Notes under the pieces: generated by a model
The model's database searches: none
Told to the model about the DNA's origin: nothing
Seen by the model: the letters and a program-made list of their open reading frames with translations, nothing else
Part shown: positions 1 to 11,639 of the stretch, in pieces
Layout of the letters: each line of letters starts with the position of its first letter
How positions within the stretch are numbered: position 1 is the first letter of the stretch
Assembly (NCBI GenBank): GCA_950106755.1
Contig: OX467092.1
Span: 4,650,001-4,714,000 of the forward strand
DNA length: 64,000 nt
Reading direction: 5' to 3'
Source: Climacium dendroides
Taxonomy: Eukaryota > Streptophyta > Bryopsida > Hypnales > Climaciaceae
Position numbers and translations under genes: made by a program

Positions 1-617
1 CCTCCATATTATTAGATAACATCTTGATTCTATTATTCATTGAAATGGATTTTTGCACTTTGTAACAACTTCTACTGGGCTATACTAAATTTGAATTTTT
101 TAAATAATTTTTCAATATTTTTAATATAGTTTTGATAATCATATTAATAAAAAGCTTTGTTTTGAGCAATCCCAATGATTATTACAATAAAAAAAAATTT
201 ATAAACAAATTTAAGGAATTCATGCAATTTCAAAATTTGCCTCCTCTTTTTAGAAACAATAATTCAAAGTATCCTTTTTGAATTCAAATTATGAAAAATT
301 TGAGTGAAAATATTATTATTTTAAAATCCTTCAATATATAACTTATAAAGGACAAAAAATGTTGTATTAAATTTTTTTAAATCCAAAATTTAATTAAAAT
401 AAAATATAGAAAATATATATTTTAAAATTAGCTTAAGAATATCTAACACTGAAAACTATGAAAAAATCTAGATATTGATTTTGAGAATGTCCCTTAGGCT
501 TGCAATATCCTCAAAGGATTTTTTCTAAGAAATTTAAAGGTTACATTTTTTGTGATGAAAAAATTGCTTAAAGGTGATGTTTTGAACTTCTCATTCATCC
601 AATGTAATGCTTTAATA
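1..617. other. AT-rich non-coding sequence
   Basis: I see no gene, RNA or clear repeat boundary here. The sequence is dominated by A/T runs. Only a short open frame is present and its composition is that of the background. The stretch ends at the TTAA that starts the first recognisable TTAA element. Confidence 0.6.
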
Positions 618-621
618 TTAA

Positions 622-1484
622 TCCCTAAAGGACCAAGAGCCCTTTTTAAGGGATTTTGAGGAGTTTGGGCAGGTTCCTTTGAACTCAATTTTTGGTGAAA
701 CTTTTTGAATTTTTTTTATAAGATAGAAAACTTATTAGCTTTGCAGGAATATAATTTTTTAAATTTCAATCAGTGCCTAAAAACAAAAGTTATGCCATCT
801 TAAACATAAATTTCATGCTGTCAGGCACAAAAAGAAATCCACAAAAACTTGAAATAATTTTTTTTTCAAATTTTTCTCTATAGATATTATTTTTGTCTAT
901 ATGTGGAGCTCTGGTTCATTCCATTTGGATTAGTGATATGAAAGTTATGTACAATCTTGTTTTTTGGGCAATCTAAGTATCTTCTTCAAAAAATAAATTA
1001 TAGGGTTCATTTCTAGATGCAATATTTAAAAAAATTTCAAAATGTTTTTCTTGAAAGGTTAAGTTTGCTTGTTAAAACAAACTCACTATTGAGATTATTG
1101 TGTTTTAATCCCATCTTATAGCTATTAATAATTTAGTTTTTCTTTCAATCTTGGACCTATTTCTATTTAATAATTTTTTAAAGAATGAAAATCAAGAATT
1201 TAAAATAAATAAATAAATAAAATTTTGGACTTTCATTCAATTCTTTAACACAAATTATTTTTAATTCAAAGTCCATAGTGCCATTTTTTTTCATAAATGG
1301 TGGTTAAAGCCATATGATATTGTAGACCAGTATTCAAAATAACTTTATTTTTCAATTTTGAATGCTAATATTTTCTAATTTGTATGGTCAAACTTCATGA
1401 AATTTTTACCATATGATCTCAAACAAGTAAAGTACAAGATCCTATGATTAGATTTTTATCCAGTATGCCCTGGTCTTTTAGAGG
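622..1484. repeat. TTAA element, copy 1 (0.86 kb)
   Basis: The element is flanked by TTAA at 618-621 and 1485-1488. The left end reads TCCCTAAAGGACC and the right end reads CTTTTAGAGG, which is its inverted counterpart. The interior shares the family signature (Actattgagattattgtgt type block near 1.08 kb, followed by an 'atagctattaataatttag' block) with the copies at 29.9, 34.1 and 50.3 kb. No coding capacity is seen. It belongs to the non-autonomous family described under the nested copy at 50.9 kb. Confidence 0.65.
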
Positions 1485-1919
1485 TTAAAAAAGAAACCTT
1501 CCTTCATGCTCGTTTGATGAAATTGAGGTGATTACTAAATTGGTTCAAATATATAAGGAAACATATGCAAAATTAAAAAAAAATGGATAGTAATCTTTAA
1601 AATTTCATATGAATGTTATTAAGATTTTTAGTTGACCATTTGGTTGACAATATTCATTTTATATAGGAATTATTAGCAATTTAATCTTTGCTTGGTCTCA
1701 TCTTCTTCCTATTTAATAAATTCTCTTTCTATATATGAATTTTTATTTTCATTTAAAAACAAAATAAAAAGAATATCAAGTCTTTATAATGCAAAAAAAA
1801 TAGAGCAAAGAGGATTCAAAGACTATAATTGACTTTGTTTGAAATCTTACAAAAAAATCCTTTATTTTCTATTTCAAATACTATAAACAATGTAATCAAT
1901 GTTATTGAAAGTTTTACTA

Positions 1920-2045
1920 GCTAACTAGTAGAATGGTGGATTTGAGACATTAAGGAAGGGCCTATATTGGCTCCAAGCTAGTGCCAATGTGGGCCTTGGA
2001 CACATACTCTAGCATTATTCTTTGGTGCTTGAAGACCATCCTTTC
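1920..2045. mobile_element. Possible decayed CACTA-type MITE
   Basis: The block starts with ACTAGTAGAATGGTGG and contains an internal palindromic segment (GGCCTATATTGGC ... GCCAATGTGGGCC). The same layout occurs in the better preserved MITE at 19.58 kb, with a similar ACTAGTAGAA start and GGCC-flanked core. The right end (ACCATCC) pairs loosely with the left end. No clean target duplication is seen. I infer that it is a diverged relative. Confidence 0.35.
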
Positions 2046-2125
2046 AATTAATGTACCAATTCTTCTAATTGTGTTAGGCAAAGGTTGAATCCCAAATTTT
2101 CACTATTAGAAATCTACATTTTAGA

Positions 2126-2271
2126 TGACAAATTTTAGATGATGTTTAGTGTGACAACCCATATTTTTATATCAACTATAACGTCCAACAAAACATCTTG
2201 ATGTTACCTTGGATGTTATAGTTGACATAAAAACATTGATTGCCATAATAGACATCACCTAAAATTTGTCA
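2126..2271. mobile_element. Foldback MITE-like hairpin, 146 bp
   Basis: The two halves are imperfect reverse complements. The left arm TGACAAATTTTAG pairs with the right arm CTAAAATTTGTCA, and an inner ATCAACTATAACgTCCAA segment pairs with TTGGATGTTATAGTTGA. Only a short loop remains. This is the layout of a foldback or MITE element, or of a young inverted duplication. No family-specific terminus such as CACTA is present. Confidence 0.55.
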
Positions 2272-3521
2272 TTTAAGTCATTGGTTAGACACAATTTTTA
2301 TTTTTTTAATATTATTTTATCATTTTTTAACATTTTTTTACATTAGAAATTATAGCTTTAGAATGGTTTTTAGTGAAATACTAAATTTTAGGAGTTAAAC
2401 CTTAAGTGCCTAGTGCACCATATTTTGGTATTGAAAAAAATTTGTAGTTGAGAATTTTTTACCAAATTATTATTTTTGGTATTTTTTTCAAAGTTAATAC
2501 CCTTTAGGTCTATTTTATAGCATGTGATTTTCAAAAAGAATTTTTTATAAAATTCCTATTTAAGATTTATGCAAACCCTTATAAATCATAGTTTCTTAGT
2601 GTTATAGGGCTCTTAGAGATGATCTTCAAATTCATTGGATATTGGAAAAAAATTACATTGAAAATCCATTATAAATAAATTGTAGAGTAGCTTTTAAAAT
2701 GCCATATATAGATTATGGTTATACTTGTTATGTCCTTTCACCTCAAGTTTATTTCATAACCACAATTTTTAATTTGTCATGTAAAACAAGGATTAAAAGT
2801 CTTCAATTCATTTTAAACTTTTTAACCCCATCATGATCAAACATTCTAATCTTTTATGTATATGTGATATTTTTGTATTCTCTTTTTCTAAATGTTCCGT
2901 AACATGTCTAATTTAAAATTGTACAGTTACAGTTCAAACTTCTGATAACTTAAGTTCTTAAATTAATTTTGATCAAGCTAAAAAACTAAAAAAGACCTTG
3001 GCCAATTAGGACTAAAGCCTTAAAGGGTTGATATCAATGTTGTAATTTGAAGGTTGGATCCAACCTTTATATAAAAATTGTTGAACTTTTTTCAATGCCC
3101 TTCAAGTTTGCAAGGTTGTCAAAGTAATAGCCCTTCAATATTTTTGGGGGCATGCAAAAAACAAAGAAGGATTGTAAAAATTAAAGTATAAAAATAAAAA
3201 ATTTCATTAAAAATCACACATAGAATAAAACTTCGTTGAAATCCATTAAACCAACAAAACATGTTTGAAACTTCAAACAAACAAAATATATACAAGTTAA
3301 GCTTATAAAATCTATGAAATGTAAGTGCAACTAATCTATTATTATCAATGTAAGTCTATGTCCAACTCAATTACTTTGTAGTACTTTGTACCAACATTTT
3401 GAAAATGCTAAATCAATCTATAGCTTCAAATTTTTTTTTCTACATAAAGATACCCTCATAAGTGCATTTAATATACTAAGATTCATTTTACTTTTTTGTT
3501 CACTCTTTAGTTTGCAATTAT
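2272..3521. other. AT-rich non-coding sequence
   Basis: No gene is recognised. Around 3.03-3.15 kb there is a slightly richer patch with no open frame. An isolated inverted family end ('taggagttaaa') occurs near 2.39 kb without a partner that I can place. Confidence 0.5.
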
Positions 3522-3525
3522 TTAA

Positions 3526-3880
3526 CCCCTAAAGGACCAAACTGTATTTTTTGGCAATATAGCCATTATGTATAAATCACTACAAATGGAATTTCTATTT
3601 TGAAAAGTTCCACTCGCATATGATTGTGCTTGAGGGAATTATCATTATTTTCTACCCAAAATTGGTGATTGTAGGCCAAGCAACAAAAACTCATATGAAA
3701 AGAACAATATGCTCAAACATTTGACGCAGACCTCTACTTATATTTTCTCTACAATGTCTCTACAAACTCAATAAGTTCATTTCTTATTATATTACATTGT
3801 TCATCACAATAATATAACTTGACAAACAATCTATCAAGACACAATTAACTTCACAAATGTGCACAACTACTCACCTCAAT
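3526..3880 (+). repeat. Fragment of a TTAA-family variant
   Basis: TTAA at 3522-3525 is followed by CCCCTAAAGGACCAAACTG. The next block (ttttttggcaatatagcc ... actacaaatggaatttc) is shared with the copy beginning near 24.51 kb, so these two form a subfamily distinct from the 0.9-kb copies. I cannot place the right end, so the limit is approximate. Confidence 0.4.
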
Positions 3881-3892
3881 TCTATATTTGCT

Positions 3893-4016
3893 ACTAGAAA
3901 ATTTTGTTGATTTGGTTGCGTTGATTTGGTGCACTTTTTGTTGATTTGAACAAAAAAACAACAAAAAAGTGAACCAAATCAATGCATTTAAATCAATAGA
4001 AAAACTGAATTTTCTA
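3893..4016. mobile_element. Foldback MITE-like hairpin, about 120 bp
   Basis: The left arm begins ACTAGAAAATT and contains GTTGATTTGG and CACTTTTTGTTG. The right arm contains CAACAAAAAAGTG, CCAAATCAA and finally AATTTTCTA, its reverse complement in order. The CTAGAAAA-type terminus resembles that of the CACTA MITE at 15.99 kb, so the same superfamily is possible. The exact ends are uncertain. Confidence 0.5.
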
Positions 4017-4020
4017 ATTG

Positions 4021-4900
4021 TTAGTCACACACTTGCCTTTAGCATCAAACAAGTGGATAATTGGTAAGCTTATTTAAAAATTAACATTATTTATTGGAGC
4101 TTAAAGGATTGGACCATATAATTAGAACTATAGAAATAAGTTGCTATTGAATTCTAGGACTTAGATGTGTACTTATGTGAAGGCAACTTCTTTTGGCAAT
4201 TATGCATGTATTCTACAAATGTCTTATTGTATAATCACTTTGGCCCAAACTTGCTTTAGTTGCCCACCTATATATTATATTCTCAACAATTCCAAGACCA
4301 AGGCTTTAAAATTGATACCCTAGGGAGTCCTTTATTTGACCTTTAATTTTCAGGCTAGCCCTTTAAATTCACAGTTTTAATCCACTCTTCATGATTGCAA
4401 GGTCAATTTATTTTTATTCATTCATTTGAAGAGCACTCACTTTTGCACCCCCCTCCTATCCCCTTCTTTAAGATTATTTTGCAATGTTAAGGACATTGTT
4501 GCCTTCAAAATATACCATTACACTAAAAAATTGTATTTAGTGTTAGCCATACTAACTATTTACTCAAGGCTATTTATTCTCTTTTATTTTATATACACAC
4601 CCTAGAATGACTTTGGGAGATGAGTGAGACCAACTGATTAGGCTTGGCATTTGTGAATAAGGTATAGAAGTAACTATTTTGGATAGCCCCCTTTTCATGA
4701 CTTTTAAGGTTCACCTATTGTGGACAATACTTGAATGCACTATTCATTGAGAAAGATTCTTTCTTTACACCTTCTTGTCCACTCATCTCCCTTCCCTCCC
4801 TGCTTGAACAGAAGTGCCAAAACTAACCACAATAGGTAAGTCTAAGAGACCAGAATGGGTCCCAATGAAAAATCTACATGAATATTAAATAAAATATTCA
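4021..4900. other. AT-rich non-coding sequence
   Basis: No gene is recognised. A small hairpin with CACTAAA and TTTAGTG arms lies at about 4524-4545. The base composition rises towards the less AT-rich island that starts near 4.9 kb. Confidence 0.5.
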
Positions 4901-7900
4901 TTCTTGGGGAAAAAAATTTCTTTGTTTTTGCGTTCTTCCTCATCCTCATGTTTGCACAGATTGAGCTCAGTTTCTCAACGAATTTCCCTCTGAAATGCTG
5001 AAATGCTTATCAGGAATAGGTCGGTACTTCTACCTTAAAGGTCCAGTCATTTAGTTTTCCCTGGGGACTGAAAAAGCAAATAGTTATGGTGGCCCCCATA
5101 AATAGGCGTGCCAGTATCCAGAGCCGCTGCAATGCAGTCGGGGACATTCTTCTCTTCAAAATTCTTCTCGCACTAAATTTCACAGGTCCTGGAGTGAAAT
5201 AACTGACAGCCACAGGTGCGCATATTTAGCAGCAGTAGACTTTACCGGAAATCTGTAATTCCTTGAATAGTAATGGCCATATTTCATTCTCAGCATTTAT
5301 CTACGTAGAGTAGGAGGCCGGCTGTGGACTGTAGTAGCTCGCCATGACGTCTGGCTTTACAGAATATCTAGCCTAATCAGCACTGGCACCACAGGGGCTA
5401 GCCCAATTCAGGTCGTAGCATGAAGTGAGCCTAAATATACCAAATCACCGCCAGTTGAGTGTGATGAGTACAGCACAACAGTGGCGTACGATACAGTAGG
5501 CCAAGAATGAGAGGTGGCACAGGACCCTGCTCATTGGCTCAAAAGCTCAAAACGTCACAACTCACAAGCTTAACCCTGGACGGAAGGACGCAATTCAATT
5601 GAGGAAATAAGAGTCCCAGATGGATGATTTTCTCTGAAACACGGAAAGCATCTATTGGTTCAAAAATTGAATCATTTCTGACTGAGTCACTATCACCTGG
5701 CCGGTGTCCTTCCAGGGCAAACTTACGTGATCGTATCGGCCGAATAATTCACTTGCAGACACCCCAGCGTGGAGCAGGAGTGGGTTTGGGATGCGGCTAG
5801 CTCAAAATTGGTTGCATTCAAGGCTGGTAAAACTTGCAAAGACGAAGGCCTCACCAAACAATAGCTGCTGATCTTGGGATTACAGCTCCAGCGTATGAAA
5901 CTATGAATCTCGAGCGGAGGCTTCAATCGATCGCTGGGAACCTAAAAATATAAATATGTGAAGAAACATTAGCAGTGAACTTGAAGACTCAGAAGTCATT
6001 CTATATCTCTCGCTCGATTGGCTCTAGTGCACGGCAACTTGCAGCCTCAGAAACTTTCAAACTCAAGCTGCGCACCTTGAATACCGTCAGAGCGTTTCTG
6101 GTATTACGTTTCCACGGCCATTCTGCTAATGATGACTATTGGGTGGTACAGGGCGCACGCGTGTGGTCCAGCTGAGAGTGCTTTCACTGTAGAGAAGATC
6201 ACGTAGCCACTCACAGGGAGAATGCAAGAAATCCCTGACCCCAAAGCTGCGGAGTATATTCAGTTCTTGTTTGAAAATCACCTGCAATACCATCGCAGAC
6301 GGAGTGTCTGAATGAAGAAAGGAAACTAAGGTGAGGGCACCTACAATCGATCCTAATTACAACTAAACATAGTTCCTATAATTATTAAACACAAATTACT
6401 TTACCATACATTATTTGCACAAAGTATGAATAAGTTATGAATTTTTAAAGCATTGTCTTTAGGTCTACTAAAAACCTACACCAAACCCTCAGACTTTCAT
6501 TTTCAGATAGTGCACTCCTTGTAATCAGTATCTAGGAAGAAATGACTCTTTTGGTCCAAATGTCACATTTTGGGCAGTGTCGATTGTGGGTGTACACACC
6601 TTAAGTACACACAAAGTTGAACGTATGTTCTAAGTCTTCTCGTCGTCATTGTAACTCAGGGTTAGTATTACCCCAATATGAGCAACCGGCGGGTTAGTAT
6701 TGTACCTCCTGCGTAACCCTCGACGGGAATTGAAAGTGCATTCCACAAGTGACTCCCATACTGACATCATTTGCTACTATATCATTGATCACTATGTCAA
6801 TGAAAGGGTGAACTTCTGTTTAAATGGCCATATAGCACCTCGATTAAAGATGATTTGCTTGCACCCACGCTGCTTGCACCAAACAAGACTAAGTGACATT
6901 TCAGCGAAGGTCAGACACTGCGATTGAAACTCAGTGATAGCACTGCTGCAATATCGAAATTCAATACAACTGAGAATTCAAAATCATACTGCTAAATTAT
7001 GGAGTGCACAATGATATCAGGATCAAACCTCTGCTCCGGGACTTTCAGAAAGTTGAAAAATCCTCCAGTGTGGTAGACGGTAAAAGCCTACGAGCAGGAA
7101 CCTTGAATTGAGAGTCCAAGGCAATCACTCTAAAATGAACTGCAACATGAACAATAACTACAACTGTATGAATGAAAGTTTCAGGCAGAATGTGAATGCC
7201 AAAGCTTGCATGTAACATTTCCTCGAACTACGCAAAACACAGAAACTTTCGAACCGTTGCAACCAAGCAAAGCATTTTTAAAAGCCTGGCATTAAAACGT
7301 TGCAACGCTGACTCAAAAAGTATCAGCAACTGAAATGGCTCTCTAGTCGATCATACCTCCAATAAAGTAGCGCACTTGAAACCGATGCTTACAGTACTTC
7401 CAACGCGCAAAGACCCCAAGTACACAGGCTCGAATCCAGGGTTGCTATTGGTTTCAAGTTACCTTGAACGTTGACAGCAGTCAGTCAGAGAGCATCCGTA
7501 CGTATCAAATGCACACAATAAAAGAAATACTATAACTGGAACCAATCAGAGAGCCAATCACTGAGTGTACAACACATGTACACTAAACAAAGCTCGAGGA
7601 ACAGAATGGAAGAACTCAGTAAATGAAAAGCATATACTAAAAAACGCACATCTTCAGCAAGAACGACGTCCACGGAAGTCTTTGTCAGAAACTCACAGCA
7701 ATCTTTGAGACCAGTTTTACCACAAGCGCTGCATGGGAATCATCAAGGCAAGACAAAGCTGCTACGATTATAAAATTTAGAACCGACGAGATCTCTCGTT
7801 TTTTAATAGACCTGTTAATCCAGGTCTATTTTAAGCAGAATGCACTATTTGAATTCGACCAGCGGATGTTCAGAGTACCGAGAGACAACTTATCTTTAGG

Positions 7901-10680
7901 GTAAGCAATAGCAGTTAATATTCAAATGAAAATGGTAACATACAAGGGCTCACGTAGTAATTATAACGCTGACCCGATGATTTGCGATCGTCGTTTTTGG
8001 AGTGATTCAGCAAGCCACGCACAACAAGGGCAACCAACTGAAGCACAGTTTCCAGGTCGCGTCATCCGCTACGTAGTATGCACAAATTAGATTCAGTCGA
8101 TCAATACTCAGAATGTGCAATGAATGCCTAAACTTTCAGATTCAGCTGAACAGTACTGAGAATGTACACTGAATAACCGAATCACCCCTGTAATATTCGC
8201 TACAGAACCATCATGCCGTCTCTGCCAATCATACCTTGAATAAAACCTCGCCTGTTAAATGTGCTGTTTTGAAAATATGATAACACAGACTCATCAATCT
8301 GCTTGTCATAGAGAATTCGGGTGCAAACAAGTCCGGACTTACTAAAAGTTCTTCAGAGGGATGCCAGGAACTCACCTAAAGTTCTGCAGAAGGATATCTT
8401 CCAGATTTCGCGCCTGAATACTCGTTGCTAACGGTATTGTTGAACTCCTTAAATCATCTGCATTGTGACTTCACAGCGGGCACCGAAGGGATATCGTTAT
8501 TTTATCAACCCACTGAACAATCGAGTAGCGGATTTAGAAAACCTACCCTCGCGCTTGCGAACCCCTAGATGGTTGTGAGCACTTTCTTACTGTGCACGTT
8601 TTCCTCCACTTTGCATCAAGACACCAAATCTGCTTTCTCCTGCATACTCTGCTAGATTCGTCAGCTGCAGTGAACCTAGCATAGACGATAGACAAAGGTC
8701 TGATTCATACAAAGCCGTAGCACCTTCATGGATTACTCTGAAGTCCTTCAAAATTTCATCAGATTAAGAACATACAACCACTACTACACGTCGTTGGCTA
8801 GCTGTCAAGTAAAGCAACCTACACCTCAGAACAGTAAGGTCTCTGATTCATTCTGGGTTATACTCGTAGTGACTGATGGCATGCAAACTGAGTGTGGTAC
8901 ATTCTCCATTGGACATTCAAGGATGAAGTCACTCTAGGTCCAAGTTCTAGAAGTATTGCTCCTGCAAATACAGTGAACACTGGTTATGGAATAAGTCACT
9001 CCACTAATTCACTTTTCGTTCCCTAATCAGAAACATACTAAGTTCAACAAACAAACACGCACGGGAGGAAGACGAAGTATAATTTAAATTCAAATTGAGA
9101 TCAGTCTCAACTCACCAAAACGTCAGCGATTAAGCGAAACATGTAAACACAGCGTTTGTTCAATGTGAGTGCCCATCGCTCTGAGACTAATGCACACGAG
9201 TTCCGCGAATCGTCTACGTAACTGCAAAGTTAAAATCAATTCAACTTTACAATGTGCTAATGTAGATGAAGATCGTTTCTCCCCGTGATACTCGATCATG
9301 ATCTGCACAACAGTCACAAACTTCAATTTGAGATGCAAAATTCTGTGCCAAGTTCTTGGGATCTAATCAACATCAACATCAAACCTTAACTTAAAAAGAA
9401 CTTGAGAGCTATGACAATGGAGTAGAACAGTCATGTCAGGCTATCCTCAAGAAATTAACGCATTATAGATCATATGCGAGAAGATGCCTAATTGGAGCCC
9501 GATTCATACCTGTATATTTCGCCATCACTCCCATTTTGCGTCACTTGTCATGATACGCTATGTCATGAAGCTATGTCATACAGTAATGTTAAATTACATG
9601 AACATATGAAACTAACAGGAACATCTGTCTGGCGTCACATTTCTATATATTGAGGTACCTTACTACTGTTTCTTGCATGTTTAATACCAACTTGACAGTC
9701 ATAAGAATGTAGGTATACTCCGGTCGTACCAGCAGAGACGATGAAGCGGTCGTAGTTTCATAATATCAAATCCGCAAGTGACTCAAATGTCTCGTAAGCC
9801 AAGAGCTTGAGTAAAACATGAAATGTAACAATCCAAAACCTCTGTGAACAGTTTCACTCCAAAACTAGTCAGCAATGGTGCATAATTCTAAAATTGACGC
9901 GTACATGTGCTCTAAAAATTTGCATTCTGTAATCTGTATCGTTATGACAGCACTGCCTTCGCGTGCACTTTGAATTCGTCCACAACTCAGCAGTAGCGTA
10001 AATATCCGCACATGCGACTATAAGTAACTGGTCAAGCATCCGACTTATAATCATATGCCACTAGAACAAGACCTCGTCTACCGACGTCAGAGCACAGTAA
10101 AAGGATCCGTCCAGGTGAGAGCTCCGAGTGAATGAAAGTAACGTTAGCTACACAATCTAAATATTGCCAAGGCTCCCTTCTCCAAAAAACTAGTTAGTCC
10201 TAATTAGTGCTGAACCACAATAATACACGGTCTACCTCCCGACATCTTACATCCAGCTTCACCCGCACAAAGCTTGGGTTCGGGTTGAACTGTCGCGTAA
10301 AAATAGAGTTACTGCGCAACTGCGCTAAGCTACTGTCCTCGAAATGCGCAATGTCAATGACCTGGCGGTTGCTCTCTCGGCAACAAGAAGGATTCGAACA
10401 GAACCGAAGAACTGAGCGAGGTGATGTCGCCCCGCTTGTCAGCAGAACTATACTGCTTAGTCACCAGAGATTACAGCAAATGCAAGTGGTCACATGTGTC
10501 CAAGCCTCTTTAGCCTAACAAGGGGTATTCGGCGGCGTTAGAAACGACAAGTCCTTCGTCGTGAAGATACTTCGCAAAAATAGAGGCCACTCATAGATCG
10601 TAAGAGTACTAAGCTGGATGGCTCGCAAAATTTGTCGACTGCTACTACTGACATATTTCATCATTCGCAATGGCGACACA
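4900..10680. other. Compositionally distinct island, no coding gene recognised
   Basis: This stretch has a clearly higher GC content than its flanks and lacks the TTAA-type repeats seen elsewhere. All open frames are short (about 100 codons or fewer), occur on both strands and show no family motif that I recognise. It lies beside the miR529 stem-loops and on the downstream side if those are transcribed from the minus strand, so it could hold the 3' part or introns of a long primary transcript. That is inference. The only local structure I noted is the hairpin at 7805-7830. Confidence 0.5.
7805..7830. other. Perfect 10-bp hairpin
   Basis: AATAGACCTG at 7805-7814 is the reverse complement of CAGGTCTATT at 7821-7830, with a 6-nt TTAATC loop. 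T-rich and A-rich flanks extend the symmetry weakly. It lies in the otherwise featureless island, and I assign no function. Confidence 0.6.
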
Positions 10681-10682
10681 GC

Positions 10683-10795
10683 CAAGTAGGGACTGGAAAA
10701 GAGGGAGCACAGCCCGACATCAGTTCCCCTGGAAGAACTTGAAGAAGAGAGTGAAAAGTAGGGGGCTGTGCTCTCTCTCTTCGAATCCCGGCTTG
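10683..10795 (-). ncRNA. MIR529: MIR529 precursor stem-loop 1
   Basis: Read on the minus strand, the 5' arm holds a 21-nt segment (10783 down to 10763) beginning CGAAGAGAGAGAG and ending CACAGCCC. This matches the miR529 sequence I know from bryophytes at every position I can recall. The 3' arm (10715 down to 10695) pairs with it with only a terminal mismatch, one G:U and one A:C, the imperfect pairing usual in true miRNA duplexes. The stem continues below the duplex: GGGATT pairs with AGTCCC, and after one mismatch a further five pairs follow. The loop is about 47 nt. On the plus strand the 5' arm would give a non-canonical sequence, so the minus strand is favoured. miR529 is related to miR156 and directs cleavage of SPL transcription-factor mRNAs. 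A second stem-loop lies about 140 bp away. Confidence 0.88.
10763..10783 (-). ncRNA. miR529: Mature miR529 (C-starting isoform), 5' arm
   Basis: These 21 nt, read on the minus strand, begin with C and contain the GAGAGAGAGCACAGCCC core of miR529. The position on the 5' arm agrees with known miR529 precursors. The match to the published sequence is from memory and should be confirmed against miRBase. Confidence 0.82.
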
Positions 10796-10932
10796 AGTGT
10801 AGAAAGGTTTGACTGATGTCCTCAAACGGACAGTGCCGGACTGAGTGGGAAAATCCTACGCCTTGTTGCGGGATATTCTTGACTTTTGGTGGTCTTCTGA
10901 ATAATCTTGAAGCGTTGTTGCCGGGCGTGTGA

Positions 10933-11029
10933 CACTCACGTTGGAACAAGAAGAGAGAGAGCACAGCCCATTCCAACTTAGCATTGGCTATCGGGCTGTG
11001 CTCTCTCTCTTCTGATTCCAGTGTGAGTG
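10933..11029 (-). ncRNA. MIR529: MIR529 precursor stem-loop 2
   Basis: Two perfectly complementary 21-nt arms lie at 10949-10969 and 10993-11013, separated by a 23-nt loop. Below the duplex comes a 2-nt mismatch, then TGGAA paired with TTCCA, a 2-nt internal loop, and CACTCAC paired with GTGAGTG, giving a stem of more than 30 bp. Because the two arms are exact reverse complements, transcription of either strand yields the same 21-mer (AGAAGAGAGAGAGCACAGCC plus C) on the 5' arm. I assign the minus strand only because stem-loop 1 is on it and one transcript could then carry both. A fully paired duplex is less typical of an old miRNA gene, so a recent inverted duplication is an alternative origin. 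Confidence 0.82.
10993..11013 (-). ncRNA. miR529: Mature miR529 (A-starting isoform), 5' arm
   Basis: On the minus strand this is the 21-nt miR529 form that starts with A. The identical 21-mer is present on the plus strand at 10949-10969, so the strand of origin cannot be settled from sequence. It differs from the isoform of stem-loop 1 only at the first base. Confidence 0.78.
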
Positions 11030-11459
11030 AGAAAATTCCAAGAAGCCCGCCTCCATGGACTAACCAGTTGGACCCTAGGAGAAGTCCTTCAACTCTCTCA
11101 AGGGAGTTGGAACTCAACGGGAAAAAGCTCGCACCACACCTGTATAAGATCGTAAACGACAAAGCAATCGACGACGCTCAGGGGTGAGTAAGAACAGTTG
11201 CCTGGCCCTAGGAGGCATGCATGGGACACAACTATGCCATTCAAGTTTTAAAAATTCGATGCATGTGAATTACAGACAGCTAGTTCTTGCCTATGCGGGT
11301 TTAAAAGCCAGTCAGGAAAATCGACTCTACGAGTCGATCGTCACTCCACTCACAGAGATGGCAATGAGAGCCTATGATTTACTCTACAGTTTCAAAATAC
11401 TCTTAGAGCCAAAGGAAAAAATGGAAAAAGAAAGAAGAAAGAAAGCGGTTACCAGGCTG

Positions 11460-11560
11460 AAGTGGTTTTGAACAACACTACACTCGCAAGCATATTCTTA
11501 CGCTGAAGGGATTCTCAACAGCTCTACACTCGCAAGTATATTCTTAACGTTCAGCAGGTC
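11460..11560. repeat. Two-copy direct repeat, about 46-bp period
   Basis: A segment containing CTACACTCGCAAG, an ATATTCTTA block and a following (a)cG(c)T block occurs twice, first from about 11,473 and again from about 11,523. The few substitutions suggest a local duplication. It lies just upstream of the stem-loops if these are read from the minus strand. I see no function. Confidence 0.55.
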
Positions 11561-11639
11561 GCCTTCGTTAACGAGGGACAGTCACGCAACCACACTCAGT
11601 CAAGGATGAAGGAGGGCTGCTTCACGACGCTCTTAACAA

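Noticed and set aside
7411..7450. Possible tRNA B-box (GGCTCGAATCC)
   Set aside because: No A-box or cloverleaf can be formed around it, and the box deviates from the consensus.
10515..11162. 215-codon minus-strand open frame covering the miR529 region
   Set aside because: It runs straight through both RNA stem-loops, is Ser/Leu-rich from the CT-rich arms, and has no recognisable domain. The RNA structures explain the sequence better.
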